64,000 nt of DNA from Sphingomonas sanxanigenens DSM 19645 = NX02 (GCF_000512205.2 NZ_CP006644.1:2412520-2476519), one strand, 5' to 3'; shown: positions 8,469 through 18,656, counted from the stretch's first letter. The notes: generated from the sequence alone by a model not told the origin. Made by a program: numbers and translations.

Positions 8469-10247
8469 TCAGCCCTTGGTCTGCTCGACCACCCGGATGC
8501 TCAGCTCGCGCAGCTGTTTGGGGGTCGCCGGGGCCGGCGCGTTCATCATCAGGTCTTCCGCCTTCTGGTTCATCGGGAAGACGATGACCTCGCGGATGTT
8601 CGGCTCGTCCGCCAGCAGCATGACGATGCGGTCGATGCCCGGCGCGGAGCCGCCATGCGGCGGGGCGCCGAACTTGAAGGCGTTGATCATGCCGGAGAAG
8701 TTCGCGTCGACCTGCTCCTGCGTGTAGCCGGCGATCTCGAACGCCTTGTACATGATCTCCGGCCGATGGTTACGGATCGCGCCCGAGCTCAGCTCGACGC
8801 CATTGCAGACGATGTCATACTGATAGGCGAGAATATCGAGCGGATCCTTCGTCTCCAGCGCCTCCAGTTCGCCCTGCGGCATCGAGAAGGGGTTGTGGCT
8901 GAAGTCGATCTTCTTCGCGTCCTCATCATATTCGAACATCGGGAAGTCGACGATCCAGCAGAATTCGAAGCGCTTGGGATCGATCAGCTCGAGCAGTTCG
9001 CCGACGCGGGTGCGCGCGAGGCCGGCGAGCCTGGCGGCATCGGCTTCCTTGCCCGCGGCGAAGAACACGCCGTCGTCCGGCCCGAGGCCGAGTTCGGCGA
9101 CCAGCCTCGCGGTCGCCTCGTCGCCATGGTTCTTGGCGATCGGGCCGCCGGGGACGCCGCCCTTGATGTTGATATAGCCGAGGCCGGTGAAGCCCTGGGC
9201 ACGCGCCCATTCGTTCATGTCGTCGAAGAATTTCCGGCTGCCCGCGCCCGCGCCCGGCGCCGGGATCGCGCGGACCTTGCCGCCGCCCTCGACGATGCGC
9301 GAGAAGATGCCGAAGCCGGAGCCGACGAAATGGTCGGAGACGTCGGTGATCAGCAACGGGTTGCGCAGATCGGGCTTGTCGTTGCCGTATTTCAGCATCG
9401 ATTCCGCATAGGGAATGCGGCGGAACGGAAGCGGCGAGACCTGCCGGTCTCCCGCGAACTCCTCGAACAGGCCGTGCAGCACCGGCTCGATCGCTGCGAA
9501 CACATCGTCCTGCGTGACGAAGCTCATCTCGAAGTCGAGCTGGTAGAACTCGCCCGGCGAACGGTCGGCACGGGCATCCTCGTCGCGGAAGCAGGGCGCG
9601 ATCTGGAAGTAGCGGTCGAAGCCCGCCACCATCAGCAGCTGCTTGAACATCTGCGGCGCCTGCGGCAGCGCGTAGAACTTGCCGGGGTGGACGCGGCTGG
9701 GCACCAGATAGTCGCGCGCGCCTTCCGGGCTCGACGCGGTCAGGATGGGCGTCTGGAACTCGGTGAAGCCCTGGCTGATCATCCGGTTGCGGACCGAGGC
9801 GATCACGTTGGAGCGCAGCACGATATTCCGGTGCAGCCGCTCGCGACGCAGGTCGAGGAAGCGGTAGCGCAGGCGGATGTCTTCGGGATATTCGGCCTCG
9901 CCCGCGACCGGCATCGGCAGTTCCTGCGCCGCGGACTGAACGCTTACGCCGCGCGCGAACACCTCGATCTCGCCGGTCGGCAGGTTCGGGTTCACGGTCG
10001 AGCCCGAACGCGCTTTAACGATACCGTCGATCGTGACGACGGATTCGATCCGCAGCGATTCGAGGATCGGCAGCGCCGGGGAATCGGAATCGGCGACGAT
10101 CTGGGTCAGACCATAATGATCGCGCAAGTCGACGAACAACACGCCGCCATGGTCGCGCTTGCGGTGGACCCAGCCGGAAAGACGGACGGTCTCGCCGACG
10201 TGGCGCGCGTTCAGTTCTGCGCAGGTATGGGTGCGATAGGCGTGCAT
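8469..10247 (-). CDS. aspS: Aspartyl-tRNA synthetase
   Basis: AspS charges tRNA-Asp in the cytosol. The protein has 592 residues, the bacterial length. It shows the N-terminal OB fold ([20 protein letters not shown]), the class II core with [30 protein letters not shown] (motif 2 region, described in two parts), a GAD-type insertion, and the motif 3 end [14 protein letters not shown] chose the ATG at 10247 (MHAYRTHTC), matching relatives; ATGs at 10259 or further upstream would only add a poorly conserved tail. It is divergent from rnd across about 130 bases. Confidence 0.96.
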   Translation of the reverse strand: MHAYRTHTCAELNARHVGETVRLSGWVHRKRDHGGVLFVDLRDHYGLTQIVADSDSPALPILESLRIESVVTIDGIVKARSGSTVNPNLPTGEIEVFARGVSVQSAAQELPMPVAGEAEYPEDIRLRYRFLDLRRERLHRNIVLRSNVIASVRNRMISQGFTEFQTPILTASSPEGARDYLVPSRVHPGKFYALPQAPQMFKQLLMVAGFDRYFQIAPCFRDEDARADRSPGEFYQLDFEMSFVTQDDVFAAIEPVLHGLFEEFAGDRQVSPLPFRRIPYAESMLKYGNDKPDLRNPLLITDVSDHFVGSGFGIFSRIVEGGGKVRAIPAPGAGAGSRKFFDDMNEWARAQGFTGLGYINIKGGVPGGPIAKNHGDEATARLVAELGLGPDDGVFFAAGKEADAARLAGLARTRVGELLELIDPKRFEFCWIVDFPMFEYDEDAKKIDFSHNPFSMPQGELEALETKDPLDILAYQYDIVCNGVELSSGAIRNHRPEIMYKAFEIAGYTQEQVDANFSGMINAFKFGAPPHGGSAPGIDRIVMLLADEPNIREVIVFPMNQKAEDLMMNAPAPATPKQLRELSIRVVEQTKG

Positions 10248-10379
10248 GATGCTGCTCATGTTGCGAATGGGATGGACGGCGTCCGTAAAATGCGGGCCTA
10301 ACACAGGCGATGGGGGGCTTTGTCAAGGGATCGCGCCGTTGCGCTTCCCCCTTGCGCGTTCACGCTCTATGGGAACGCG

Positions 10380-11561
10380 ATGGAAATTCACCCTCTTATC
10401 GAAGACAGCCAGACGCTTGCGGACCTCTGTACCCGTCTCGCCAAGTCGCCGTTCGTCGCCGTCGATACCGAATTCATGCGCGAGAACAGCTATTGGCCGG
10501 AACTTTGCCTGATCCAGATCTCCGACGGCAAGGAGGCCGCCGCGATCGATCCGATGGCGAAAGGCATCGATCTCAAGCCGCTGCTCGACCTGCTCGTCGA
10601 GAATGAGGATGTGCTCAAGGTCTTCCATGCCGGCGGGCAGGACATCGAAATCGTCCACAATCTCACGGCGAAGACGCCCTACCCGATGTTCGACACGCAG
10701 ATCGCGGCGATGGCGCTGGGCCAAGGCGAGCAGGTCGGCTATTCCAACCTGGTCGACAATTATCTGGGCATCACGCTCGACAAGGGCGCGCGCTTCACCG
10801 ACTGGTCGCGCCGCCCGCTCGACCGGCGCCAGATCGACTATGCGATCGCCGACGTCACCCACCTCGCCAAGATCTTCCCGCGCATGCTCGACAAGCTGCG
10901 CAAGACCGGGCGCGGCGACTGGCTGGATCAGGAGATGGAGCGGATCGGCGATCCCTCCAACTATGTGAACGACCCCGAGGAAGCGTGGCAGCGCGTCCGC
11001 ATCCAGGGCCGCAAGCCCGAGGTGCTGGGCCGGCTGAAGGCCCTGGCGGCGTGGCGCGAGCGCGAGGCCCAAGGCAAGAACCTGCCGCGCGGACGCATCG
11101 TCAAGGACGAGACCTTGGCCGACGTCGCGGCGCATCCGCCGCGCCAGCAGGCGGACCTCGCCAAGGTGCGCGGGCTCTCGGCAAGCTGGGCGACCAACGA
11201 TATCGGCGGCCGGCTGATGGCCGCGATCGCCGCTGCCCAGCCGATGCCGGCGACCGACCTGCCGCCGCGCGACGATCGCAAGCCGGGGCTCGGCAAGGAT
11301 GGCGGGCTCGTCGCCGACCTGCTCAAGCTGCTGCTCAAGATCCGCGCGCGCGATATCAGTGTCGCGCCACGCCTGCTCGCCCGCAGCGAGGAACTGGAAC
11401 TGCTGGCCGCCGGCGTGCGCGACGACCTCGCGATCCTCGATGGCTGGCGCTACGATCAGTTCGGCCGGGATGCGCTGGCGCTGGTCGAAGGGCGGCTTGG
11501 TTTCGCGGTCAAGGGCGGTAAGCTGAAGATGAACCGCATCGGAGAGGAAGCCACGCCATGA
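10380..11561 (+). CDS. rnd: Ribonuclease D
   Basis: RNase D is a 3'-5' exoribonuclease that trims tRNA precursors. The 393-residue protein has the DEDDy exonuclease motif with FVAVDTEF near residue 29, the middle aspartate in VFHAGGQDIEIV and the tyrosine-containing YAIADVTHL motif. HRDC-type helical domains follow (LGRLKALAAWREREAQ). The ATG at 10380 begins the conserved part; a longer in-frame extension back to 10320 lacks conservation. Its stop overlaps the start of the lipoprotein gene downstream (ATGA), so the two are co-translated. Confidence 0.93.
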   Translation: MEIHPLIEDSQTLADLCTRLAKSPFVAVDTEFMRENSYWPELCLIQISDGKEAAAIDPMAKGIDLKPLLDLLVENEDVLKVFHAGGQDIEIVHNLTAKTPYPMFDTQIAAMALGQGEQVGYSNLVDNYLGITLDKGARFTDWSRRPLDRRQIDYAIADVTHLAKIFPRMLDKLRKTGRGDWLDQEMERIGDPSNYVNDPEEAWQRVRIQGRKPEVLGRLKALAAWREREAQGKNLPRGRIVKDETLADVAAHPPRQQADLAKVRGLSASWATNDIGGRLMAAIAAAQPMPATDLPPRDDRKPGLGKDGGLVADLLKLLLKIRARDISVAPRLLARSEELELLAAGVRDDLAILDGWRYDQFGRDALALVEGRLGFAVKGGKLKMNRIGEEATP

Positions 11562-11890
11562 TCGCCGCACATCGCGCCACCGCCGCGCTGCTCGCCGCCA
11601 CGCTGGCGCTCGCCGGCTGTGCCGCCAGCGACGCGCCCGTCCCCGCCGAACCCGCTGCGCCGCCGCCGGCCGCCGAGCCCGCCGAAGCGCGCTGCGATGC
11701 GAGCATGCTGACCGACCTCGTCGGCCAGACCGCATCGGAAGCGCTCGCCGCGGATGCGATGAAGCGTTCGGGATCGCGCAGCATGCGCTGGCTGACGCCG
11801 GGTATGGCGGTGACGATGGATTTCCGCGCCGACCGCCTGAACATCGAACTGGACGCCGGGAACAAGGTCGTCAGCAGCCGCTGCGGCTGA
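11558..11890 (+). CDS. I78-family peptidase-inhibitor-like lipoprotein
   Basis: The 110-residue product has a lipoprotein signal with the lipobox LAGC (Cys21), then a Pro/Ala-rich linker. A compact domain follows with the pattern of I78 inhibitors: a cysteine in ARCDASMLTDLVGQ, the RWLTPGMAVTMDFRADRLNI core and a closing SSRCG. The two cysteines likely form a disulfide. Members are periplasmic or outer-membrane small serine-protease inhibitors; the target protease is unknown. It is coupled to rnd by an ATGA overlap. Confidence 0.8.
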   Translation: MIAAHRATAALLAATLALAGCAASDAPVPAEPAAPPPAAEPAEARCDASMLTDLVGQTASEALAADAMKRSGSRSMRWLTPGMAVTMDFRADRLNIELDAGNKVVSSRCG

Positions 11891-12010
11891 CGAAGGGCGC
11901 GCTCGGAGCACGACATCCCCGCCGGATCGCCGTGGCGACAGCGTGCGCGGCGGCCGGCCATCTCGCGCTGCCGATCATCCGATCACCCAAATGGCCCGCC
12001 GCGCGGGGGG

Positions 12011-13507
12011 TCAACTCGTCAATACGGGCGTGAGTCCCATTGCGACCGAGAGCTGGCGGTGGCGACGCTCGACGGCCTCGCCATAGAGCGGCGCATCTTC
12101 GGTGCTGAGGAACAGCCGCAATGCCCCCTCGCCCACCTCGACGCGGCTCGATTCCAGCGGACCGGCGACGCCGCCGCTGAGCCGCTGGCCGAGGCGCATC
12201 GCCAATCCCCATTGCTGCGCGCGTTCCAGGTCGGGCCGGGCGCAGATCGACAGAAGCTGTTCCATCAGCGCGGCACCGCCACCGAAATTGGCCGACAGCG
12301 CCTGCGCCATCATCGCGCGGCCGTGCGCGTCGACGCCGACCCAATTGCCGTGCAGCGCCGTCTCGACGCCGCGTTCGGCACGGAAATCGGGGTTGGCGCG
12401 CCAGCCCACATCGGCCAGCAGGCAGGCGGCGTGGCGCAGCCGCTGTTGCTGCCCGCTCTCGCCATCGAACAGCGGTGCGATCCAGCGCGCGAGCAGGTCG
12501 CCATGCTCGCGGAAGCGGCCCTGCCGCACCCCTTCCTCGCGCGCGGCCGCGATCAGCGGATCGATCGCGCGCTCTTCTTCGGTCAGATTCTGGTAGAGCA
12601 GTCCTTCGCGCAGGCCGTTGGCCGATGCGATCAGCGCGCTCGATCCCAGCGCGCGGCCAAGTACCGCCAGCAGCAGCGCGGAATCGAGCAGGGTGGGGAT
12701 GCGCCCCGGTGAAATCTCGGTGATCTGCTTCAGCTTGCGTTTGTCGATCTGCGCCAGCACGCGCACGAGCCGCGCCGCGGCGGTGGGCTCCATCTCATAA
12801 TGATGGACGATCGGCAGCAGGTAGCCGGTCGCATGCATGTCGAGCCGCGCCAGCGCGCGCCATGATCCACCGACGAGATAGAAGGGCAGCCCCTGACTCT
12901 CGTTGATCCAGTCGACATCGGCCAGCGCCTTGCGCACGAAGCTGTCGAGCGCGCGCTTACCCTTGGCGCGGATCGCGGCGATGCGCAGCGCGCCGAGCGG
13001 CAGCGAGAGGCGATTGTGCACCGCGCCGCCGCGCACGCGCACCAGTTCGAGGCTGCCGCCGCCCATATCGCCGACGATACCGTCGGCCTCGGGAATGCCC
13101 GAGATCACGCCGAGGCCGGCGGCCTCCGCTTCCTGTTCGCCGCTCAGAAGTTCGACCGGCAGCCCCAGCGCCTCGATCCGCTGGACGAAACGCGGGCCGT
13201 TGGAAGCATCGCGTACCGCGGCGGTCGCGACCGTGCGCAGATTGCCGACGGCCATCTCGACGCAGAGCCGGCGGAAGCGCGCCAGCGCGACCAGCGCCGC
13301 ATCCATTGCCCGGCGATCGAGCGCGCCCGTCGACGAGAGCCCACGGCCGAGACCGGCAAGCACCTTCTCGTTGAACAAGGTCGCCGGCGAGCGGCGCGGC
13401 CCGTCATAGACGACGAGGCGGACGGAGTTGGAGCCGATGTCGATGATCGCCGAGCGATCGAGCACAGGCGCGGAGGAACTACGCTGGAACAGGTTGAGCA
13501 CGACCAT
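12011..13507 (-). CDS. ppx: Exopolyphosphatase / guanosine pentaphosphatase (Ppx/GppA)
   Basis: Ppx hydrolyses terminal phosphate from polyphosphate; GppA-type members act on pppGpp. The 498-residue protein has the ASKHA phosphate loop IDIGSNSVRLVVYDG near residue 20, the second loop DMGGGSLELVRV and a C-terminal HD-like helical region. I chose the ATG at 13507, one base after the ppk1 stop (TGA A ATG), which implies coupling. A putative 11-residue longer start lies inside ppk1. The pair sets the balance of polyphosphate synthesis and breakdown. Confidence 0.92.
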   Translation of the reverse strand: MVVLNLFQRSSSAPVLDRSAIIDIGSNSVRLVVYDGPRRSPATLFNEKVLAGLGRGLSSTGALDRRAMDAALVALARFRRLCVEMAVGNLRTVATAAVRDASNGPRFVQRIEALGLPVELLSGEQEAEAAGLGVISGIPEADGIVGDMGGGSLELVRVRGGAVHNRLSLPLGALRIAAIRAKGKRALDSFVRKALADVDWINESQGLPFYLVGGSWRALARLDMHATGYLLPIVHHYEMEPTAAARLVRVLAQIDKRKLKQITEISPGRIPTLLDSALLLAVLGRALGSSALIASANGLREGLLYQNLTEEERAIDPLIAAAREEGVRQGRFREHGDLLARWIAPLFDGESGQQQRLRHAACLLADVGWRANPDFRAERGVETALHGNWVGVDAHGRAMMAQALSANFGGGAALMEQLLSICARPDLERAQQWGLAMRLGQRLSGGVAGPLESSRVEVGEGALRLFLSTEDAPLYGEAVERRHRQLSVAMGLTPVLTS

Positions 13508-13508
13508 T

Positions 13509-15671
13509 TCAGCGCCGCAGGCGGAGCTTAGGCACGGCATCCGAGCCCTGCAGCGCCGCGCCGCGGCCCGACAGCGAGGGGTTCGTCATGAAGTAACGGT
13601 GTAAATTGAACGACTTGGTGCCAGGTTCTGCCACCACACGTTCATAGTGCCCATCGGACCGCAACTCCCAACTCTGCTCGTTGTCGATCAGGTTGGCGAC
13701 CATCACCTGGTCGAGCACCTGATCATGCACCGTCGGATTCTCGATGGGCATCATATACTCGACACGGCGATCGAAATTGCGTGACATCCAGTCCGCGGAA
13801 GAGATGAACAACCGCGCATCGTCATTGGGCAGCACCCTGCCCTTGCCGAACGCCCAGATGCGGCTGTGTTCCAAAAACCGGCCCACCACCGATTTCACAC
13901 GGATGTTGGACGACATGCCGGGCACGCCGGGCCTGAGGCAGCACATGCCGCGCACGATCAGTTCGATCCTGACCCCCGCCTCGCTTGCCGCATAAAGCTT
14001 CTCGATGATGGCCGGATCGACCAGCGAGTTCATCTTCGCCCAGATCGTCGCGGGCTTGCCCGCCTCCGCAAATTCGATCTCGCCGTCGATCAGCGCGCAC
14101 AGCTTCTGCCGCATGCCGATCGGCGACATCGTGATCAGCTCGAGGCTGGCCGGCTCGACATAGCCGGTGATGTAGTTGAACAGCTGCGCCGCGTCGCGGC
14201 CCGCGCGCGGATCGGCGGTGAAGAAGCTCAGGTCGGTATAGATGCGCGCAGTGATCGGGTGATAATTGCCCGTGCCGAAATGGCAGTAGGTGCGATAGCT
14301 GCCGCCCTCGCGCCGGACGACCATCGAGACCTTGGCGTGCGTCTTCCAGTCGATGAAGCCGTAGACCACCTGAACGCCGGCCCGCTCAAGCGCACTCGCC
14401 CACAGCAGGTTCTGCTCCTCGTCGAAGCGCGCCTTGATCTCCACCACCGCGGTGACCGACTTGCCGGCCTCCGCCGCGGCGATCAGCGCGTTGATCACCG
14501 CAGACTGCTTGCCGGCGCGGTACAGCGTCTGCTTGATCGCGACCACATCCGGGTCGGCGGCCGCCTGGCGCAGGAAGGCCAGCACCACGTCGAATGCCTC
14601 ATAGGGGTGGTGGACGACGATGTCCTTGGCGCGGATCGCGGCGAAACAGTCCCCGCCATGCTCGCGGATGCGCTCGGGGAAGCGCGGGCTGTAAGGGGTG
14701 AACTTCAGGTCCGGCCGGTCCTCGTCGACCAGCATGTCGAGATCGCCGAGGCCGAGGAAACTCGCCTGTTCGGTGATCAGCGCGTCATTGCCGCCCAGTT
14801 CGTTCTTGACCAGCGCCTCCACCTCGGGCGGCACCGCGGTCTCGATCTCGAGACGGATCACGCGACCGCGACGGCGGCGCTTGATCGCGCTGCGGAAGTG
14901 GCGGACGAGATCCTCCGCCTCCTCCTCGATTTCGAGGTCGCTGTCGCGGATGATGCGGAACGCGCCGACGCCCTGCATCTCGAAGCCCGGGAACAGGAGG
15001 CCCGCGAAGCGGCGCAGCACATGCTCCATCGCGATATAGCGCGCGGCATCGCCGGGAAAGCGCACGAAGCGCTGCAGCGTCGCCGGCACCATCAGCAGTT
15101 CGCGGATCGGCTCCTTGTCCGAAAGCCGCACGAGGTCGAAGATGAGGCTCAGCCCCTTGTTGGGGATGAACGGGAACGGGTGCGACGGATCGAGCGCCTG
15201 CGGCGTCACGATCGGGAAAATCTGTTCCCGGAAATGCTGTTCCAGCCAGGCCTCCGATTCGGCATCGACGCGATCGCTGCCGATCACCTCGATGCCGGCC
15301 TCCGCCAGTTCGCGCCGCATCGAGCGCCATTGCGCCTGCTGCTGCACCATCAGCGCATCCGCCTCGGCAGTGACCGCGACGAGCTGCTGCGTCACGGTCA
15401 TGCCATCGGGCGCGCGCGCCTCGATCGCCTGCATCTGCTGGCCCTTCAGGCCGGCGACGCGGACCATGAAGAATTCGTCGAGATTGTTGCCGGAGATCGA
15501 GAGGAAGCGCAGCCGCTCGAGCAGCGGATGCGCGGTGTTGGCAGCCTCTTCCATCACGCGACGGTTGAAGGCGAGCCAGCTCAACTCGCGGTTGAAATAG
15601 CGTTCCGCGTCGATGATCGCGGGTTCGATGGGGCTCGCATCAGCGGCCACATGTTCGGCTGGATGGCTCAT
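13509..15671 (-). CDS. ppk1: Polyphosphate kinase 1
   Basis: PPK1 makes polyphosphate from ATP by way of a phosphohistidine. The 720-residue protein has the N-terminal RELSWLAFNRRVMEEA and RLRFLSISGNNLDEFFMVR. The catalytic region has IKQTLYRAG, VEIKARFDEEQN, the catalytic-histidine segment DWKTHAKVSMVVRRE and YCHFGTGNYHPITARIYTD. The ATG at 15671 has AGGTGA eight bases upstream. An in-frame ATG at 15692 overlaps the hdaA stop (TAATG) and would add seven residues, so either start is possible. It is followed directly by ppx. Confidence 0.95.
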   Translation of the reverse strand: MSHPAEHVAADASPIEPAIIDAERYFNRELSWLAFNRRVMEEAANTAHPLLERLRFLSISGNNLDEFFMVRVAGLKGQQMQAIEARAPDGMTVTQQLVAVTAEADALMVQQQAQWRSMRRELAEAGIEVIGSDRVDAESEAWLEQHFREQIFPIVTPQALDPSHPFPFIPNKGLSLIFDLVRLSDKEPIRELLMVPATLQRFVRFPGDAARYIAMEHVLRRFAGLLFPGFEMQGVGAFRIIRDSDLEIEEEAEDLVRHFRSAIKRRRRGRVIRLEIETAVPPEVEALVKNELGGNDALITEQASFLGLGDLDMLVDEDRPDLKFTPYSPRFPERIREHGGDCFAAIRAKDIVVHHPYEAFDVVLAFLRQAAADPDVVAIKQTLYRAGKQSAVINALIAAAEAGKSVTAVVEIKARFDEEQNLLWASALERAGVQVVYGFIDWKTHAKVSMVVRREGGSYRTYCHFGTGNYHPITARIYTDLSFFTADPRAGRDAAQLFNYITGYVEPASLELITMSPIGMRQKLCALIDGEIEFAEAGKPATIWAKMNSLVDPAIIEKLYAASEAGVRIELIVRGMCCLRPGVPGMSSNIRVKSVVGRFLEHSRIWAFGKGRVLPNDDARLFISSADWMSRNFDRRVEYMMPIENPTVHDQVLDQVMVANLIDNEQSWELRSDGHYERVVAEPGTKSFNLHRYFMTNPSLSGRGAALQGSDAVPKLRLRR

Positions 15672-15691
15672 ATGCGAATCACCTAGCTGCA

Positions 15692-16300
15692 TTATGTTAC
15701 GGGGTCGATCATGCCGATGCCGGCGAGTGCGGTTCTTGCAAGCGGCACCGAGAGGCGGGTGCGGCGGCTGAACGCCTCCTGATCGAGCGCGTCGATCACG
15801 CGATGAACCGCGACATAATCGCGCTCCACCCGCGCCAGCAGGAAAGCGAGCAGATCGGGCGCCACGGCGAGCCCGCGACGGCCGAGCTGGTCTTCGATCA
15901 GCCGTGCGATCAGCGCATCGTCCGGATTGCCGATCTCCACCGCAGGCGTCGCCGCAATGCGCGAGGCCAGGTCTGGCAGACGGATGATCCAGGCCGGCGG
16001 CGGCCGGTCCGCGACGATCACCAGCGGCCGGCGCTTCTCCTGCGCGCTGTTCCAGGCGTGGAACAGCGCCTCCTCGGGCTGCGCCTCGGCATTGTCGAAC
16101 AGCCGCCCGCCGGTGCGTAGCGCAAATTGCGCGGCGAAACGCGAACGGCCCGACTTGCGCGGACCGGTGAGCAACGTCGCCATCACCGGCCATGTCGTCC
16201 ACCGTTCGAAATGGAGGGCAACATGGGCGTTGGCGTCGCTCAGAATGATGTCGGCAGCCGTCGGGTCGGGCCAGTCGAGCGGCAGCGCGATCTGGCTCAT
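15692..16300 (-). CDS. hdaA: HdaA-like DnaA-related regulator (regulatory inactivation of DnaA)
   Basis: Hda proteins work with the sliding clamp to stimulate hydrolysis of DnaA-bound ATP after initiation. The 202-residue protein opens with QIALPLDW, a clamp-binding-like motif (QxxLPL). A DnaA-like AAA+ fold follows, with LLTGPRKSGRSRFAAQ as a P-loop and PLVIVADRPPP near Walker B. The C-terminal helices resemble the DnaA lid (LIARLIEDQLGRRGLAV). There is no DNA-binding domain IV, as expected for Hda. The ATG overlaps the preceding stop and the TAA overlaps a possible ppk1 start. Confidence 0.85.
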   Translation of the reverse strand: MSQIALPLDWPDPTAADIILSDANAHVALHFERWTTWPVMATLLTGPRKSGRSRFAAQFALRTGGRLFDNAEAQPEEALFHAWNSAQEKRRPLVIVADRPPPAWIIRLPDLASRIAATPAVEIGNPDDALIARLIEDQLGRRGLAVAPDLLAFLLARVERDYVAVHRVIDALDQEAFSRRTRLSVPLARTALAGIGMIDPVT

Positions 16301-17556
16301 GGCGTCGGCGTGGCACTCGGTGAGGGCGAGGCGCCGCCGCCGCGCCGGATGCGCAGCACGCCGCCCGCTTCCTCCACCTGCCAGCCCCGTGCCTGCAGCG
16401 CGAGGCGAAGCGCCGCCGCGTCGCCGCGATAGACCACGCGCATAACCGACGTGCCGCCGATCGCGAGGCTCGTCGTCGCCGCACCGCTCACCCCCGGCAG
16501 CCCGCGCACCTGCGCCTCGGTCGCGTTGACCGCGGCGACATCGGGCGTCGCGAACTGGACGGTGACCGATGTCGTGCCCTGCGCCACATCCGGCGTGACG
16601 ATCTCGGCGGTATCCGCGGCCTCGACCGCTTCCTCCATCTCCGCAGCCTCGACCGGATCCTCGATCACGAGCGACGGATCGGGCTGCAGACGGCCCTCGC
16701 GCAGCGCCGCGACATAGAGTTCGTCGAGCCGCTGGACGCCGGTGTCGAGCAGTTGCGGCAACAGTTCGCTGCGCTCGACGCGCAACGTGAACGCGCCGAG
16801 CAATTTCGAATCGGGGCCGTAGCGCGCATCGAACCGCCCGATCACCGGCCCGCCCGGCCACAGCCGGGAGAGCTTCACGGTCGGCACCAGCACGTCGGCC
16901 GCGCCGAACTGGTCGAGCAGCATCCGCCACCAGATCCGCCCCGGCCGCCCGGCCTGCGCCGCGTTGAGCAACAGCGGATCGGATCCGGTGCCGGTGGGGC
17001 GGACATAATCGATCGCGCTCGATCCGGTGCGGAAGCGCGCCCAGGCCTTCTGCCATTCGGTGCGCGTCTCGAAGCTTTGCGGCGCGCCGCCTGACCATTG
17101 CACCGGGATCACGAGCAGCGGCGGCGACCGCATGATCTGCCCGCTCACCCCCAGGATCTGGCCGGCGCGTGCACGATCGAACAGCACCCCCAGCCGCGCG
17201 ATGTAGCGCGTCGGGCCGATCTGTTCGTTCTCGACGACGACGCCGGCGACGATGGCATCGAGCGCGCTGTCCGAAAGCTGCGGGGCCGCGGCGCCGGCGT
17301 GGGTGCGGCTCCACAGCGCCCTCCAGCCCTTGCGCTGCGCCTCGCGCCAGCCGGCATAGCGCGCGGCATCAGCGGTCTTGGCGGCGACATCGACCTGGAT
17401 ACCGCTCACCTCGAAGCTCGACGAACTGTCGATCGGCGACACGCCGCGTTCCGCGCTTCCCTCGATCTGTGCGACGACGGCGACGCCGCCGCCGACGAGC
17501 GCAAGCCCGGCACACAGCATCAACAGCGGGCGAAACGATGGGGCAGCGGGCGTCAC
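16297..17556 (-). CDS. DUF2066-like membrane-anchored periplasmic protein
   Basis: The 419-residue product begins with one hydrophobic segment (LLMLCAGLALVGGGVAVVA), likely a signal anchor. A large periplasmic domain follows that looks like DUF2066. A C-terminal part of about 80 residues is of the heavy-metal-associated or BON kind, with VTVQFATPDVAAVNATEAQ and VMRVVYRGDAAALRLALQARG. No function is established. I prefer the GTG at 17556 because AAAAGGG sits just upstream; an ATG at 17625 would add 23 residues before the membrane segment. It is coupled to hdaA by ATGA. Confidence 0.7.
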   Translation of the reverse strand: MTPAAPSFRPLLMLCAGLALVGGGVAVVAQIEGSAERGVSPIDSSSSFEVSGIQVDVAAKTADAARYAGWREAQRKGWRALWSRTHAGAAAPQLSDSALDAIVAGVVVENEQIGPTRYIARLGVLFDRARAGQILGVSGQIMRSPPLLVIPVQWSGGAPQSFETRTEWQKAWARFRTGSSAIDYVRPTGTGSDPLLLNAAQAGRPGRIWWRMLLDQFGAADVLVPTVKLSRLWPGGPVIGRFDARYGPDSKLLGAFTLRVERSELLPQLLDTGVQRLDELYVAALREGRLQPDPSLVIEDPVEAAEMEEAVEAADTAEIVTPDVAQGTTSVTVQFATPDVAAVNATEAQVRGLPGVSGAATTSLAIGGTSVMRVVYRGDAAALRLALQARGWQVEEAGGVLRIRRGGGASPSPSATPTP

Positions 17557-17645
17557 GGCGCCCTTTTGGCGAGTACGGCGCAGAAATCCAAGCGCGATGT
17601 CATGGGCGGGGGCTGTGCAGGTCATGGCTGGGGCAGGAGATCGGC

Positions 17646-18656
17646 TCAGGCGGCCCGTGTGCGGGCGAGTTCGGCGAGGATCGAGCCGAGTTCGATCACC
17701 ACGCTCTGCGGATCGAGCGAGAGGTGGACGGCGCTGCCGGCCAGCCGGCGCGCACGATCCCACTGGTCGAGCGATTCTCCCAGCGCGTGGCCGCGCCGCC
17801 GTCGCGCCTCGGCCGAGATCGCGGCTGGCACGCGTTCGAGGAACGCCTCGTAACGCTGCTGCGCTGCCTTCGCCGACAGCGCCCTGGCGAGCCGGGCGCG
17901 GCCCGCATTGGCCGGATCGCCGCTTTCGATGATCGCGGCGATCGCCGCATCGAGCGCGGCGATATCGAGCCCCGCGAAGCGCAACGCGCGACCCGGCGAT
18001 CCCTCGCCGACCTCGACCAGCGCGGCGATCTCGTCCGCATCCAGATCGGGCCGCTCGGCGCGGAGCACCGCGGCGACATCCCCGCCGCCCAGCCGGCCGA
18101 AGCGCAGCACGCGGCAGCGCGAACGGATCGTCGGCAGCAGCCGCCCCGGCGCGTGGCTGACGAGCAGGAACAAGGTGCCCGCCGGCGGTTCCTCGAGGCT
18201 CTTGAGCAGCGCGTTGGCGGCGGGCCGTTCGAGGTCGTCGGCCGCGTCGATCAGCACGACGCGGCGCGGCGACAGCGAGGGCGTCGTCGCGAACAGGCCC
18301 TGCAGCGCGCGCACCTGCGCGATGGTGATGCTGCGCGCGCGCTCGGCATCGTCCCAGTCGCCGCGCGGCTGGTCGCGCAGCTTGGGATCCTTGGGCAGGC
18401 GTTCGAGCCGGCGAAAATCGGGATGGCTGTCCGCGGCGAAATAGCGCGCGATCGGATGGTCGGCGGGCACGCCGAAACCCTCGCCCGGCGGCGGCCCCGC
18501 CGCCTCCGCGAGCAACCGCAGCGCCGCCGCCTCGGCAAAGCTCGCCTTGCCGACGCCCTGCGGGCCGACGAGCAGCCAGGCGTGGTGGAGCGTCCCCCCC
18601 GCCGTCGCCGCGCGAAAGGCGGCGATCTGCGCGTCATGGCCGATCGGCACGGTCAT
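17646..18656 (-). CDS. holB: DNA polymerase III delta prime subunit
   Basis: HolB is part of the clamp loader that places the beta clamp on DNA. The 336-residue protein shows the clamp-loader P-loop LLVGPQGVGKASFAEA, the VVLIDAADDLERPAANALLKSLEEPP block and the sensor segment PTIRSRCRVLRF (SRC motif). Its ATG overlaps the tmk stop (ATGA), the usual tmk-holB pairing in alphaproteobacteria. The open frame continues upstream of 18656, but that part is antisense-like and lies within tmk. Confidence 0.92.
   Translation of the reverse strand: MTVPIGHDAQIAAFRAATAGGTLHHAWLLVGPQGVGKASFAEAAALRLLAEAAGPPPGEGFGVPADHPIARYFAADSHPDFRRLERLPKDPKLRDQPRGDWDDAERARSITIAQVRALQGLFATTPSLSPRRVVLIDAADDLERPAANALLKSLEEPPAGTLFLLVSHAPGRLLPTIRSRCRVLRFGRLGGGDVAAVLRAERPDLDADEIAALVEVGEGSPGRALRFAGLDIAALDAAIAAIIESGDPANAGRARLARALSAKAAQQRYEAFLERVPAAISAEARRRRGHALGESLDQWDRARRLAGSAVHLSLDPQSVVIELGSILAELARTRAA

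Noticed and set aside
8655-10301. Long open frame of over 500 codons on the plus strand opposite aspS
   Set aside because: Its protein is rich in Arg, Asp, Val and His with no family motifs, and it mirrors the codons of aspS, a frequent effect of high GC. The aspS reading has full synthetase motifs.
13866-15686. 600-codon plus-strand frame opposite ppk1
   Set aside because: It is antisense shadow of ppk1, low-complexity in charged residues and without a ribosome site.
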